A DNA stretch of 64,000 bases from positions 15,934,001-15,998,000 of the forward strand of contig JBHGNT010000008.1 of assembly GCA_043228905.1 (NCBI GenBank), given 5' to 3'. The number at the start of each line of letters is the position of its first letter. Position 1 is the first letter of the stretch. The position numbers and the translations under genes were made by a program. Positions 1-10,582 of this stretch are shown piece by piece. The DNA comes from Azolla caroliniana. Its lineage: Eukaryota; Polypodiophyta. The notes under the pieces were generated by a model that searched no databases, was not told where the DNA came from, and worked only from the letters and a program-made list of their open reading frames with translations.

Positions 1-1
1 G

Positions 2-897
2 GACCTTCTCAATGAAAGACTTGGGTCCGGCAAGACAAATGTTGGGGATGCATATCATCCGGAACCGGCCAACGAAGCAACTGTGGCTGTCACAGAAGAA
101 GTACGTGACAAAGGTGCTTCAGCGGTTCAACATGTCAGATGCGAAACCGGTCGGATCGACACTTCCGAAAATGCGGTAAGCAAAGCCCGAAGACGAAAGC
201 AGAGAAGGCGGATATGATGAAGGTTCCATATGCCTCTGCCGTCGGGAGCTTGATGTACGCAATGGTGTGTACCCGAACGGATATAGGATACGCAGTCGGA
301 GTGTTGAGCCGGTTTATGAGCAATCCCGGCAAGGAGCACTGGAACGCGGTCAAATGTATACTCCGGTACTTGAAGGGCACTTCAAATATGTGTCTCCGAT
401 TCGGCTCCGGTAAACCTCAACTTGACGGTTTTACCGATTCGGACATGTCGGCTGATGTGGATACCAGCCGGTCTACATCCGGGTATGTAATGACATATGC
501 AGGGGGAGTTGTTTCGTGGTAGTCAAGGCTGCAGAAGACGGTTGCGCTGTCAACCACAGAGCCGGAGTACATGGCGGTTGTGGAAGCCGGCAAGGAAATA
601 TTATGGATGAAGGACTTCATCGGAGAGCTCGGTATCCGGCAAGATGAATACCGGCTCTATTGTGAGAGTCAAAGTGTCATCCACCTTGCTAAGAATGCGG
701 CCTACCATTCCCGAACGAAGCATATCCAGCGAAGGTATCACTGGATCCGGGAAAGAGTCGATGACCAGGAGTTCATGCTGACGAAGATCCACAAGGCCGA
801 GAACGGATCAGATATGCTGACCAAAGTACTGATACCTGACAAGATGGATGTATGCCGGAAGCAGATCAAACTAGTAAGACATCCCATGCCGGAGTGA
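2..897 (+). pseudogene. Copia A reverse transcriptase C-terminus and RNase H, broken
   Basis: The reading begins with the conserved Copia segment MKDLGPARQMLGMHI and continues through the RTD-type RT end into RNase H (TDSDM near 440). An in-frame TAG at 520-522 falls where Copia C has CAG in the same VSWQSRL context. A frameshift lies near 170-180. After the stop, RNase H continues (TTEPEYMA, then the HSRTKHIQ block) to TGA at 895-897. The catalytic Asp expected in the YCDNQ motif is Glu here (YCESQ near 660). The product would be non-functional. In a live element it would copy element RNA into DNA and remove the RNA strand. Confidence 0.85.
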
Positions 898-907
898 AGG
901 GGGAGTT

Positions 908-1660
908 TGTTAGGAAACAGGTTCCTCCGGATGGTGAAGACCCGGTGAGAACCGGATGAAGAGTACCCGGCTACGGAGAGCCGGATGGTGAAGACCCGGT
1001 GAGAACCGGATGAAGAGTACCCGGCTACGGAGAGCCGGATGGTGCAGACCCGGTGAGAACCGGATGAAGAGTACCTAGCTACGAAGAGCCGGATGGTGCA
1101 GACCTAGTGAGAACCGGATGACGAGTACCCGGAAACGGAAGACCCGGTGAGAACCGAATGACGAGTACCCAGCAAGCGCTGGATGATGCAAGCCCGGTGA
1201 GGAGTGCTCACCGGATGAAGAGACATATTCGTAAATATGTTTCTGAGAGTCCATCGTGGCTATATTTGTAAATAGCCGAAAAGTCATATTAGCATAAATA
1301 TGACTTAGGGCAAACTTTAGTTATGTGAGTTGTTGTCATTCTTGTTGGAAAAAGACTAGAGAGTGCGTAATAGTGTACAAAGAGAGAGAGAGAGAGGAAG
1401 AGGTTGTTGCCTCTGTTGTAACCGCCGCCTGTGGCGAAGATTGTGAGCACAAGGTCGTTGCCTCTGTGAGGTCATTGTTGTAATCATTGTGATATAGTGA
1501 TAGTTTGGAGTCTGTGGACTCCCGTGGTTTTTTTTTCCCCTCTCAGGGTTTTCCACGTTAAACATCCTGTGTACTCTTCTCTCCTTTGTGTTGTGTGTTC
1601 ATTCCCCGTTTTCTGTGTTTGATTCTAAGCTCGGTTGTGGCCGAGCGTTACGCAGGGAGC
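908..1660 (+). repeat. 3' LTR of Copia A with internal 54-bp tandem repeats and GA tract
   Basis: The LTR begins TGTTAGG after the purine tract. Units starting CCGGATGGTG recur at 927, 981, 1035 and 1089, exactly 54 bp apart, with a degenerate fifth unit to about 1200. A (GA)n tract sits at about 1380-1395. The stretch 1500-1640 (CTCCCGTGG, then TTTTCCACGT) matches the reversed LTR fragment at 21,988-22,288. The right limit is approximate. Confidence 0.75.
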
Positions 1661-1671
1661 GTGTAGTTCCT

Positions 1672-2167
1672 GTCAAGTACTTCTCCGATAAATTCACCTC
1701 CTACCCCCAAAGTGAAGGCATTCGGAGAGAATTCTCATGCCGACACACACCCCAACAAAATGGAGTCGCCGAAAGGAAGAATCGGCAAATACTCGAGGTA
1801 GCACGCACCATGATGCATGAGAAGCACATGTCGAACCTCTATTGGGCCGAAGCGGCATCCACGGCCGTCTATCTCATGAATCGATGCATCACTAATGGAG
1901 TGCATGAGCTAACTCCCTATGAGCTCCTCGTCGAAAGGAAGCTGATCCTATCGCATCTCAAGGTGTTCGGAAGCATTGCGAATGTATGCATCCCAAACGA
2001 AAGCTGACAGAAGCCTGGCGCGAAGTCAAAGGAATGTATCCTCATAGGATACTCATCGGAGAAGAAGGCATACAAGTGCTACAACCCTTCTACCCGAGCG
2101 GTTTGGATAACTCGAGACGTAGTCTTCGACGAGTCCGCATCCTGGTACGCACCAGAGACAACTACGA
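1672..2167 (+). pseudogene. Copia D integrase, C-terminal half
   Basis: The translation carries the end of the integrase core, with GIRREFSCRHTPQQNGVAERKN holding the catalytic Glu (in VAERK). The YWAEA and VYLMNR blocks and the FGSIA segment follow. The frame shifts near 1990-2010, after which the DVVFDESASWYAP segment can still be read. The two catalytic Asp residues are absent because of the 5' truncation. Solo LTR E1 interrupts the reading at 2168 and it resumes at 2902. Confidence 0.75.
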
Positions 2168-2897
2168 TGTCGTAGTGTATTTTGTACACTACGTGAAAAA
2201 CGTATATAGTATTAGATTCAATAAAAAATGAAGAAATAGAAGAAAATAGCAAAATAAATGGAACATGCATAGGGCAAGATTCGAACCTTGCACCTCCATG
2301 TTAATAATGTAATGTCTTACCATTACACTAGCATTTCATTAGTGTTAAAGCATAGATGTCCCACATAGAAAGGTAAATTCACGCTAGGATAAACATTAGA
2401 AAAACGCATAACAAAAGAAAAAGCTACACATACACATCTAGCGTGCATGATAAAAAACGCACAAGTTAGAAAAAAAGCATGATCACTTTAGATAAAGCAT
2501 ATAGTCTATCTATAGGAAAAGCATGGGGTCTATAGTTAGTGAAAAAGCATAGATTACTAAGACTTCCTCATCACTACATAAGGATGGGGAGCACAATGTA
2601 ATTGTGTGTGAAAAATATTTGGAAACTGGATATGTTTCTAAAAAACACCAATTAATAAACTATACTCGTGGGATTCACGAGAATTCTATATCATTCTCTT
2701 TCAACCGAAGTTTATATTCTTATATTCATATTGATTAATCTAATACAATACACTCGTGGGATTCACGAGTTTGCTATAACTCTTTCTTACAACATATTTA
2801 TATTCTTATTAGCCTTAAAACTCTCCTCTTCCTAGTCCAAAACCTCGGCGGTTCCCACCCGACTCACGCAAACGATCCGGAGCCGAAAGGCACTACA
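2168..2897 (+). mobile_element. Solo LTR of Gypsy family E (E1)
   Basis: The 730-bp LTR runs from TGTCGTAGTG to GGCACTACA and is flanked by ACGA on both sides (2164-2167 and 2898-2901), a target duplication. It matches the 5' LTR of Gypsy E2 (55,878-62,108 after removing the nested Copia) at both ends and in the middle. No internal sequence remains, so it probably arose by LTR-LTR recombination. Two hairpin motifs CTCGTGGGATTCACGAG lie at 2665-2681 and 2753-2769. Confidence 0.85.
2266..2331 (-). repeat. tRNA-like segment inside LTR E1 (antisense)
   Basis: On the minus strand an A-box-like block TAGTGTAATGGTAAG (2316-2330) is followed by a B-box-like block AGGTTCGAATCTT (2276-2288). The flanks GCAAG and CTTGC can pair around the B box. 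The same arrangement, more decayed, lies in LTR E2 at 55,981-56,050. It resembles a tRNA or SINE head captured by the LTR. It is not a functional tRNA: no acceptor stem or anticodon arm is convincing. Confidence 0.4.
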
Positions 2898-2901
2898 ACG
2901 A

Positions 2902-3478
2902 TTCCGACTCCGCTCGACCTGGAATCTGCCGAACAAGAGGTAGAAGATGGAGATCGCTTCGAACACATGTTCGAAGAAAGTCCGATTACGGCAAGGCCTA
3001 GTGGGCCACAAGAGCCCCCACGCAACCCAAGCACGTCGCGGCCAAGTACGAACTTGGACAAAGGCAAATGTAAGATGCCCGAATACGAAGTCGACCACCC
3101 CGACAACAGTGATTCGGATACGTTGGCTCCCTCACTAGACAGTGAGTTCGTTGTACCCATCATGCGGACACCCGGGGCAAAGAAGGCGCTCACATCGCCG
3201 AGCGAAAAACTTCACGCTCATCTAGAGCGAAGAACCTCATCACTCGGCACGGCTACAACAAGTACATGGCCCATCACTATGCCTTCGCGATGAAGGTAGC
3301 GGCTGAACTAGAGCCCAAGAGCTCCACCGAAGTGGCTCGTAACCCACGATGGGTGGAAGTAGTCAGCCTTCGCCCACACACTACAAGCCTTCGTCACCGG
3401 CTTGAGGGGGAGGACCCGAGATTGCCACGGCAAAGAAAGCCGAAGGCCGCACAGAAGCCGCACAGAAGCGGACATTGA
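2902..3478 (+). pseudogene. Copia D integrase-RT linker relic
   Basis: After the solo LTR the translation resumes with FPTPLDLESAEQEVEDG and an acidic, Ser/Pro-rich linker. It then shifts frame near 3230 to reach GYNKYMAHHYAF. That block aligns with the start of the RT region in Copia B2. The RT itself is deleted. From 3390 on the sequence belongs to the short module between two polypurine tracts (3401-3412 and 3531-3540). Confidence 0.65.
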
Positions 3479-3542
3479 AAGCCGGACAACGTCGAAAGCC
3501 AAAGCGGATGTCGGACGCCTCACACTTGAGCTTGAGGGGGCA

Positions 3543-3860
3543 TGTTGAGAGATCAAGCTCAACTTAATTTAGTTAGTTAGTCAACCATGTAACTTCGTAG
3601 TTACCTAGATAGAATCTAGTTAGAAGTGTTGACTAGAACGCCTTAAATAGGACCTTGTACTTAAGTGGGATATTCTAGATCCTCCACTCCCAAGTACATT
3701 TAGTATAGGACTTACACTTTTGTACCTATATTCTACTCACACATGTGCACCTTTGCACATGAGATGTATATATACCTCATTGTGGGTATTTTTGTATTTA
3801 ATGATGATAATGCTAATTTAACATAGTTACTCATCCCCCATCTTGTGTTGTTCATAAGTG

Positions 3861-3924
<64 letters not shown>

Positions 3925-3978
3925 ACGCGCGCGCGCATACACACACATATCACATAATCTTCCGCTTAACTTAATCAC
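3543..3978 (+). repeat. 3' LTR of Copia D with CT/CA microsatellite
   Basis: The LTR starts TGTTGAGAG directly after a purine tract (CTTGAGGGGG, 3531-3540) and ends near CTTCCGC...ATCACA, the same ending style as the LTRs of Copia B. A (CT)n run at about 3861-3900 continues into (CA)n and (CG)n to about 3937. The 3' limit is approximate. Confidence 0.65.
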
Positions 3979-5897
3979 ATAATTAGGTACTAATTTAATT
4001 ACCTAATTATGAACAAATGGAAAATAAACAATTAAACAAAGATGATCTTATTATAGTGTTAGGTAGGGCCTTGAGTTCAAGTATCACCAAACCTTATTCC
4101 ATCAATTTCATAGTAAAATACTCTTCATGTAGCGATAAGCATGAGGGAGGCAAGTGTGGCATACTACCAAAGACTCCAAATGTGTACTTGTTTTGTAATA
4201 AATTCATTCTATCAAGATTGTTGCTTTTGCATCAATAATAGTTGTCATGGACATAGTTTACAATTTTCAAATTCTCATCTTTCACCTTGTTCCACAACTA
4301 TCTATAATCTAGCCACAATATATACACCATAACGACACCATATATTTTTACTTTTTATTATTGCTCGTTATTACAATCATGATATTGCTCGTTATTATTG
4401 TGAAAATCATAGTAGTGTCGTGAATAACTATGGAAGCCCTTCAATGAGGATATTGCAAATGCATCCAAGAGAATTTGTGCATTGATGTAAAAAAAAAATT
4501 GGTTACATTAATGTAGCCTCATACTTACCTATGACTACTTCATAACATGAAATTCAATGAGAAACAAGGGTAAGGAGTTAGGACAACGATTTTTAAAATG
4601 CTTTTTGAAATCAAGGCTTTGATCATCTTCTAAAAGACTTGATGTTACCTTGACCCAACCACACTTCGGTTGTGAAAAAATATTCAATATAATTCATAAG
4701 CTCATCTTGAATTTTGGAAGAGTCACAGGGTTCAAGTCCGAAGTGTTTTATATGGTAGTCATTATACAAATTCTTCATTTTTTTGGGGTTGTAAAAGTGC
4801 ATTTGATAGTTTCCTCCAAGATACAACCATACAAATGAATGTCCATAACCAAACGGCCAAGATAATTTTGTTGCCTGAGACAGAAGACTGGTAAAGTATA
4901 GAGGCATATATTTCAAAATTAAATAGAACATAGATGGGTCACGACTCACAATTATGAGATTAATAAGAAACTCATGGAAGCGAAAAACAAGCGAAGATAA
5001 GGTTCATGAAAAACTTTAAAAAACACACACGATGATAAATTAAAGGATATTCGTAACATGGTTAGTATGATAGTCTATTATCATTCTTTTAGGCATTTAC
5101 TTTTGTTGGTGGGTACTAGCTATGACCATAATTCATTAAGAATCTCTTTTAAATGGAGGATTTTGACGATTGGCAAACTTTTAGAATAATATGGTTGACA
5201 ATAGAACAAACTTCATTCACCCTCAAAAATAAAAAATAAGCCTTGGCACACATGTGACACGATCCTAACTAGTTATAATTACATTAAAGGGACAACTGAT
5301 TGACTGATGATACACTTGCGAGGGACCAAGTGTCATAATAATTCGGGAAGTGTCCAATGCCCATCAAACAACAAACATAACATATCAGGTTTCTCATCAT
5401 GCAAGTCTAACTTAAATCAAATTTCAGATGTCGATGAATAAATGGCTCTTGTCATATAACTGCACTTTAAAAATATAAGTCAATCCATATAAGAAGGTAT
5501 GTGTCAACAACAGACGCCACTAGGCTGTGTTATACCTTTGAAACCTAAACAGTTTCTAAATTCAAGCAATGTTCCATTCGAATTTGTTGATGAATAAGTT
5601 TCTTTCAATGACTCACGTATTTCAATGTAGTGTTAAGACAAGGACCATTCTAGATGTCCTCATGGCAAGCAAAGGAATATATAAATTGATGTGAAACTAG
5701 ATATTTTATGCTAAAGTGCAATTTGGAAACATTGCGTTTGTAAATTTTAAACCTATTTATTCTCGAAAATATTTGTGGAATTTCAAAGGCAAAAGAATAT
5801 AATAAGTATCTACATAATTGGGGTAAAATGAAATATGTAAAAAAAATTGACTAAGCAAAAATATGGCTACAGAAATTATATGGCAGATAGAGATCAG
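3979..5897. other. Gene-free AT-rich spacer
   Basis: I see no coding region, conserved motif or clear transposon here. Short open frames on both strands have no recognisable domain. A B-box-like GGGTTCAAGTCC lies near 4728-4740 without a convincing partner A box. The stretch may hold old unrecognisable repeats. Confidence 0.5.
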
Positions 5898-6086
5898 AAC
5901 TCTCACACGATTAGGATTGTATTGTACTCGAAGAAAAATGTATTCAAATATGGAAGTATGAACTCTCACACGATTAGGAGTGTATTGTACTCGGAGAAAA
6001 ATGTATTCAAATATGGAAGCATGAACTCTCACACGATTAGGAGTGTATTGTACTCAGAGAAAAATGTATTCAAATATGGAAGCATT
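5898..6086 (+). repeat. Three tandem 63-bp repeats
   Basis: Units beginning AACTCTCACACGATTAGG start at 5898, 5961 and 6024, exactly 63 bp apart, and differ by only a few substitutions. Because 63 is divisible by three, a frame stays open across them and repeats a 21-residue unit. No start context or homology suggests a real protein. The closeness of the copies indicates a recent expansion. Confidence 0.85.
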
Positions 6087-8630
6087 ACTGGTTGTTGGAT
6101 ATCATTAGAAGTGTTGGGATGCGCAGTAGTGGAGTTATTAGAGGATTGTCAAGAACTCCCACTAGTGTTGTAGATTCGAGAGCAACGAGCTCACTTGCCA
6201 CTTATGTGCGGCATGATTTAATAGTATGGGAGGTATCTAATAATATTCTAAAACCATGGTATTTTATAAATCAATTTCCTCAAACCTAAGGGTAAAAAAC
6301 TATAGCATTGGCTTCCGTATGCATTGTAATAGCTTGTTTAAAAACACATGGTTTCATAAAATAGTTTCTAGAATCCTTGACATGTTCAAAACAATACCAT
6401 TGCAAACAAAAATTGAATCACATTGAGTACAATACTTCATTGCCGAACTCTCTCACGAGTCATGACTATGAGCTTGGTTGTCTCAATCTCCCTCTCTCTG
6501 TATGTTCATTCGCCTATTTCATGGTTGAATTATGAAGATTGTCCCGTTTCCTTTAAAAGGATTTATCCTTTTTCCACCATGATAAATTTTCTAAACTCAA
6601 GAAGAGTTACTATTTTATACCGGGAAAGGACTTTTTGTCATTTTGATAGTAGGTTAAAACTCATTGTTAAAATTTGGAAGGTAAATTTTGAGACTAGAGA
6701 AGAGCTGGCATAAGTTAGAAGCACATGGTGTCCAAACTTGAAGAGGTGTATGCCCGTTCTTCACAAGGTCAATTTCGAAACTCGAGAAGTGTTGACATGA
6801 CATTAGTGTCTTTCCACAAATAAATTTGGAGAAATAGGAGATGTAGCACTATACATGACATTGTACCAAAAGATTGGTAATAAATTTCTTCTCTCATGCC
6901 CCAAAATTGAAAATTGCAAGAGGTGTTGAGAAGGACAACGGAGACATTGTCTCTTGGCATGATATATTGTTACTAAGGGATCACACGAGACAAACAAAAA
7001 GAGATATTCTCTATTAACGTAATTAGCTTGGTACAAGGTACCAGCATTTGGATCATGGCCACTAGAGCGTTAGAGTCGAGTGTGGTTCTTCCTCTCATAA
7101 AGTGCTATACATATTATCATGTGTAAGTGGATATGTGGAACAACCTTGGCCTAAGGTGTTCAAACCACAAGAGTTCAAGAAAAGGCTTTGTACCAATCTC
7201 CATTTGCTTGGAAACGTATCTAACTTGGTACACGTATTATCAACAAAAGGTACAAGCTTTTGGGTCATGACAAGCTGTTAGAGCATATTAGCACCAAGTC
7301 TGGTTCTTCCACCCTTAAAGAAAATGCTACATATCATTATCATTGTGTATATGGAACAACATTACCCTAAGGCATTCAATCATTGCCACTAGCGTTGGGG
7401 AAAAGCCTTGGTGCTAATCAAAGAAAGTTCTCCCTTCTTTACTATGCACATGCTCGTAGAAAATGATGGGGAGGCAGGACAAGTTCGTAAGAACTTAGCA
7501 AAAAGGAAATTACCCAAGGTATTGTGTCTTCGACATAAGTCTCCAACTAGCAAGTTCACGATCATACACTTGGATATACACCTGTAGCAAGATTACAATC
7601 ATACACTTGGACATAAGTTTGTAGCTATCTCCAAGTTCAAAGAATCTCTCTCGTTAAAGTTCAAAGAATCATACACTTCACATTGTCTCCAAGTGGCTCT
7701 AAGTTCAAAGAATCAATCAATCTGTCTCTCTTGTGGAAGTTGAAAGAATGGATCGATGTATCAATCTATACCTTTGTCGGGGGAAAATAGTAAAAAAATA
7801 GTAGGGGTTCCAAAATGTGGCACTTTCTACCCAAATGCGTCGTATTTGGCCCGGTTTGTTCACTATTTCGGCTACTCATTTTACACGATCCCTTCTTATC
7901 TTATAAAATAAGAAGAATGGGGTGGCTAACTAGTGGATACAGTTGTTAGTGTCTCCTAAAAAAGGAAAAAGGCTAACTTAAGAGGGTTAACTTAAAAAAG
8001 GTTTTTGTGAGTGTGACACCTATATACATACATAGATAAGGTTTATTAACAACCTAAACACTAACTACACTTAAAAAGTCTAAACTTTGTTGATGATCAC
8101 ATTCATTAAAAGAAGCCCACAGGATCGACTTTAATAAAAGAGTGAAAACAATGATCACAGATTGATCCATTCAATGCAGGAACCCAATGATAATCGATTT
8201 TGTTTTTCCAAAAAACAAAACAGAGAGTAAAATGGAAGAGACTGACTTCATAAATAAAAGCACATCATAGATTGAATCATTATTACTAGATTATTTTTTT
8301 TGTTTTTTTTATACTATTTTGTTGATTTTGTGGAAAGGAAGGAGGAGCTGCTTCAGAGAAGAAAGCATAATTTAATTATTTGTGGAAGAAAGAAAAGACC
8401 ATGAATCTCTGTGTGTATTCATCGATCATTAGATATCCTAGTTAGCTACAAGAAGGGGAAGGAAATGGAAACTCACATTTACAAAAGAGAGAGAGAGGGA
8501 GGAGGAGGGCGGATCACTGCTACCAAACCAATGTATTAATCTAGGTAATGTATAATCAGACAGATTTTAGATAGATTTTTATCAGAGGCCATCCCTGCAT
8601 TAAAATCTATATATGGTCAACAAAATGTTG
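6087..8630. other. Gene-free spacer with a degenerate ~190-bp duplication
   Basis: No convincing gene is visible. Two diverged copies of a segment occur at about 7024-7165 and 7215-7385. They share ACTTGGTACA, the TTAGAGxxxA block, GGTTCTTCC and the CTAAGGTGTTCAA/CTAAGGCATTCAA ends. Short repeats of AGTTCAAAGAATC lie at 7630-7750. The part from 7990 on is downstream of the iron permease gene and AT-rich. Confidence 0.45.
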
Positions 8631-8639
8631 GCTAGGGAA

Positions 8640-9235
8640 GGATTTGGCATAAGCAGAAGCAGAAGAAGGCGATAGGATTTGGCATAAGCAGAAGCAGGAG
8701 AAGGCGAAGGGATTTTGGCCATAAGCAGAAGCAGGAGGAGGCGAAGGGATTTTGACCATAAGCAGAATCAGGAGAAGGCGAAGGGATTTTGGCCATAAGC
8801 AGAAGTGGCAAATCAGAAGCAGAAGGAGGCGAAGGGATTTTGGTCATAACGAGAAGTGGCAAATCAGAAGCAGAAGGAGGCGAAGGGATTTTGGTCATAA
8901 CGAGAAGTGGCAAATCAGAAGCAGAAGGAGGCGAAAGGATTTTGGCCATAACCAGAAGTGGCAAATCAGAAGCAGAAGAATCCGAAAGGATTTGCCATAA
9001 CCAGAAGTGGCAAATCAGAAGCAGAAGAATCCGAAGGAATTTTGGCCATAAGCAGAAGTGGCAAATCAGAAGCAGCAGAATCGGAAGGGATTTGCCATGA
9101 CCAGAAGCAGAAGAAGCCGAAGAAGCCGAAGGGATTAGCCACAAGCAGAAGCTGCAGCAGAAGAAGCCGAAGGAATTGGCCATAAACAGAAGCAGCAGAA
9201 GAAGAAGCCGAAGGAATTTACCATAACCAGAAGCA
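8640..9235 (+). repeat. Minisatellite (about 51-bp units) 3' of the iron permease gene
   Basis: Purine-rich units built from GGCGAAGGGATTTTGG, CATAA, AGAAGTGGCAAATCAG and AAGCAGAAG repeat across the region. Adjacent copies near 8828 and 8879 are spaced exactly 51 bp. Shorter variants lack the AGTGGCAAAT part. The array starts about 110 bp past the permease stop codon and may lie in its 3' UTR. Long open frames on both strands here come only from the repeat length being a multiple of three. Confidence 0.8.
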
Positions 9236-9344
9236 GAAGAAGCAAAAGGAAAAGGGAAAAGGAAAAGGAAAAGAGAAAAAGGAAGAGAAGCAGAAGGAAT
9301 TTTTAGTTGAGAAGCTAAAGAATGAACAGATTTTTTTAAGGTTT

Positions 9345-10334
9345 CTAGACATTGGAGAGGGAGATGGTGGCGGATTCCTGCTCCAGGCGAGCGTCGCGCT
9401 CGGCGTCGCGGCGCCATTTGAAGCGGAGGAGGAGGAGAGCGACGAGGACGAAGAGCCAGTACATGATGTAGGCAGAGAGCGTACCCTGCGTGGCTTCGTT
9501 TCTCCAGCCAAAGACAGCATTCAGGAGGGACCAGACATTGTTTCCTTCAGGGTCGCAGCAATCGAGCTGCCACAGGAAGTGCTCGTTGTCTGTGTACTCC
9601 TCCAGCTCGTGGACGGAGCCGGTGAAGAGGCCGGCGGCGATGACGAGCAGGAGGAGAGTGGCGGCGGTGAGGAAGAGCTTGAAGGCGGCATGGGTGCCGC
9701 CGCGGTAGAGGAGGAAGCCGACGGCGATGCCGCAGAGAGCTCCGACGATGGCAGGGATGGGGTAGGCGGTGCCGGAGCCTTCGAGGCCGATGCCGCCGAG
9801 GAAGATGACGGCCTCCACGCCTTCTCTGAGCACCACGGTGAAGGGGATGAGGAAGAGCGCATACCTGCTGCGCCTGCTCTGCTTCTCTTCGAGAGCGAAG
9901 CCATCGCTAGGATGGCCATGGCCATCGCTGATGCTGCCTTTCTTCTGCTCCCTGTTGAGGGCGTCGACGGTGACCTTGGTGAGCTTCTTCTCCCACTTGG
10001 CGCGCCACGTGTCGACGCGGAGCATGGAGAAGGCCATGAGCGTGATGAGCAGGACGGCGACGAGGCCGAGGATGCCTTCCCAGAGGGACTCGGACTGGTC
10101 CCAGGCGCGCTTGGCGACGGTGTAGTAGAGGGAGAGGAAGACGGCGGCGGCGGCCATGGAGAGGGCCACGCCGGCCACCACGCCGGACCACACCTGCCGG
10201 GTCATGCGAGACCGGGAAGCCCCCGCCGGCACCAGCTTGTTGATGAGCGTCAGCATGACCGACAAGATAATGGACGCCTCCAGAGTCTCCCGGAATAGTA
10301 TGAAGAACGCCGGCACGCTGAAGAGCTGGACCAT
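9345..10334 (-). CDS. FTR1: High-affinity iron permease, FTR1 family
   Basis: This 329-residue intronless protein belongs to the FTR1 iron permease family, whose fungal members move Fe(III) across the plasma membrane together with a multicopper ferroxidase. Two iron-binding REXLE-type motifs are visible: RETLE at residues 15-19 and REGVE at 170-174. About seven hydrophobic segments can be drawn (roughly 5-30, 48-72, 85-105, 158-184, 192-212, 217-239 and 288-306). A charged, His-containing loop spans 110-155 and the tail is charged. The start was chosen because the first transmembrane segment begins directly after it and the context GCCACCATGG is ideal. The frame stays open upstream only through CT-rich simple sequence. 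The gene is very GC-rich against its AT-rich surroundings. No ferroxidase gene is present in the window. Transport of iron is inferred from the family. Confidence 0.9.
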   Translation of the reverse strand: MVQLFSVPAFFILFRETLEASIILSVMLTLINKLVPAGASRSRMTRQVWSGVVAGVALSMAAAAVFLSLYYTVAKRAWDQSESLWEGILGLVAVLLITLMAFSMLRVDTWRAKWEKKLTKVTVDALNREQKKGSISDGHGHPSDGFALEEKQSRRSRYALFLIPFTVVLREGVEAVIFLGGIGLEGSGTAYPIPAIVGALCGIAVGFLLYRGGTHAAFKLFLTAATLLLLVIAAGLFTGSVHELEEYTDNEHFLWQLDCCDPEGNNVWSLLNAVFGWRNEATQGTLSAYIMYWLFVLVALLLLRFKWRRDAERDARLEQESATISLSNV

Positions 10335-10512
10335 GGTGGCAGGAGCGGCGGAGCTACAGGCGGCGGCGGCAGGAGAGACCAAGAGGTGGAGGTATGTGTG
10401 TGTTTTTTGAGCTTTTTGTGTGTGTGTGTGTGGTGGGAAGTATGTACATACATATTTAAAAGGAGGTGTGGAGATGTAGGGAGGGGGGGGGTGTGTGTGT
10501 GTGTTTGTGCGT

Positions 10513-10537
10513 GGCACGTGCGAGTCCCGCACGTGCC
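10513..10537. promoter_or_regulatory. Inverted pair of G-boxes upstream of the iron permease
   Basis: GGCACGTGC (10513-10521) and its exact inverse GCACGTGCC (10529-10537) are separated by 7 bp. Each contains a G-box CACGTG, the core site of plant bHLH and bZIP factors. The pair lies about 180-200 bp upstream of the permease start codon. bHLH factors govern iron-deficiency responses in angiosperms, so a role in iron regulation is plausible but inferred. A weak TATA-like TTTAAATATG (minus strand) lies near 10,447-10,456. Confidence 0.5.
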
Positions 10538-10582
10538 GGCGTGTGAATGCCCCCCGGTCTCCACACACACTTGCACGCACGC

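Larger units (their letters stand above)
1..1660 (+). mobile_element. Copia element A, 3' part (RT end, RNase H, 3' LTR)
   Basis: The window opens inside the reverse transcriptase/RNase H region of a Ty1/Copia retrotransposon. The coding part runs to 897, a short purine tract follows near 893-905, and the 3' LTR starts with TGTTAGG at 908. The LTR's last bases are unclear: the sequence around 1660 passes directly into the integrase of another Copia (element D), so this is a truncation or chimeric junction. A reversed copy of the same LTR type lies at 21,988-22,288. Copia C (24,300-29,705) is its closest relative here. Confidence 0.85.
1661..3978 (+). mobile_element. Copia element D, internally deleted, split by solo LTR E1
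   Basis: The remains are the second half of integrase (1672-2167), the acidic linker between integrase and RT (2902-3380) and the 3' LTR (3543-3978). The RT and RNase H domains are missing: the linker block GYNKYMAHHYAF, also present in Copia B2, stops soon after NPRWVEV. The element is 5'-truncated at the junction with LTR A. Its linker sequence is closest to Copia B2. Confidence 0.75.

Noticed and set aside
4700-4745. Isolated Pol III B box (GGGTTCAAGTCC)
   Set aside because: No A box at suitable spacing and no stem structure.
8632-9417. 261-codon open frame on the minus strand past the permease stop
   Set aside because: It is a read-through of 51-bp repeats, low in complexity, and overlaps the permease end; repeat length divisible by three explains the openness.
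9579-10298. 239-codon open frame on the plus strand
   Set aside because: It is antisense to the GC-rich iron permease coding region and has no domain features.
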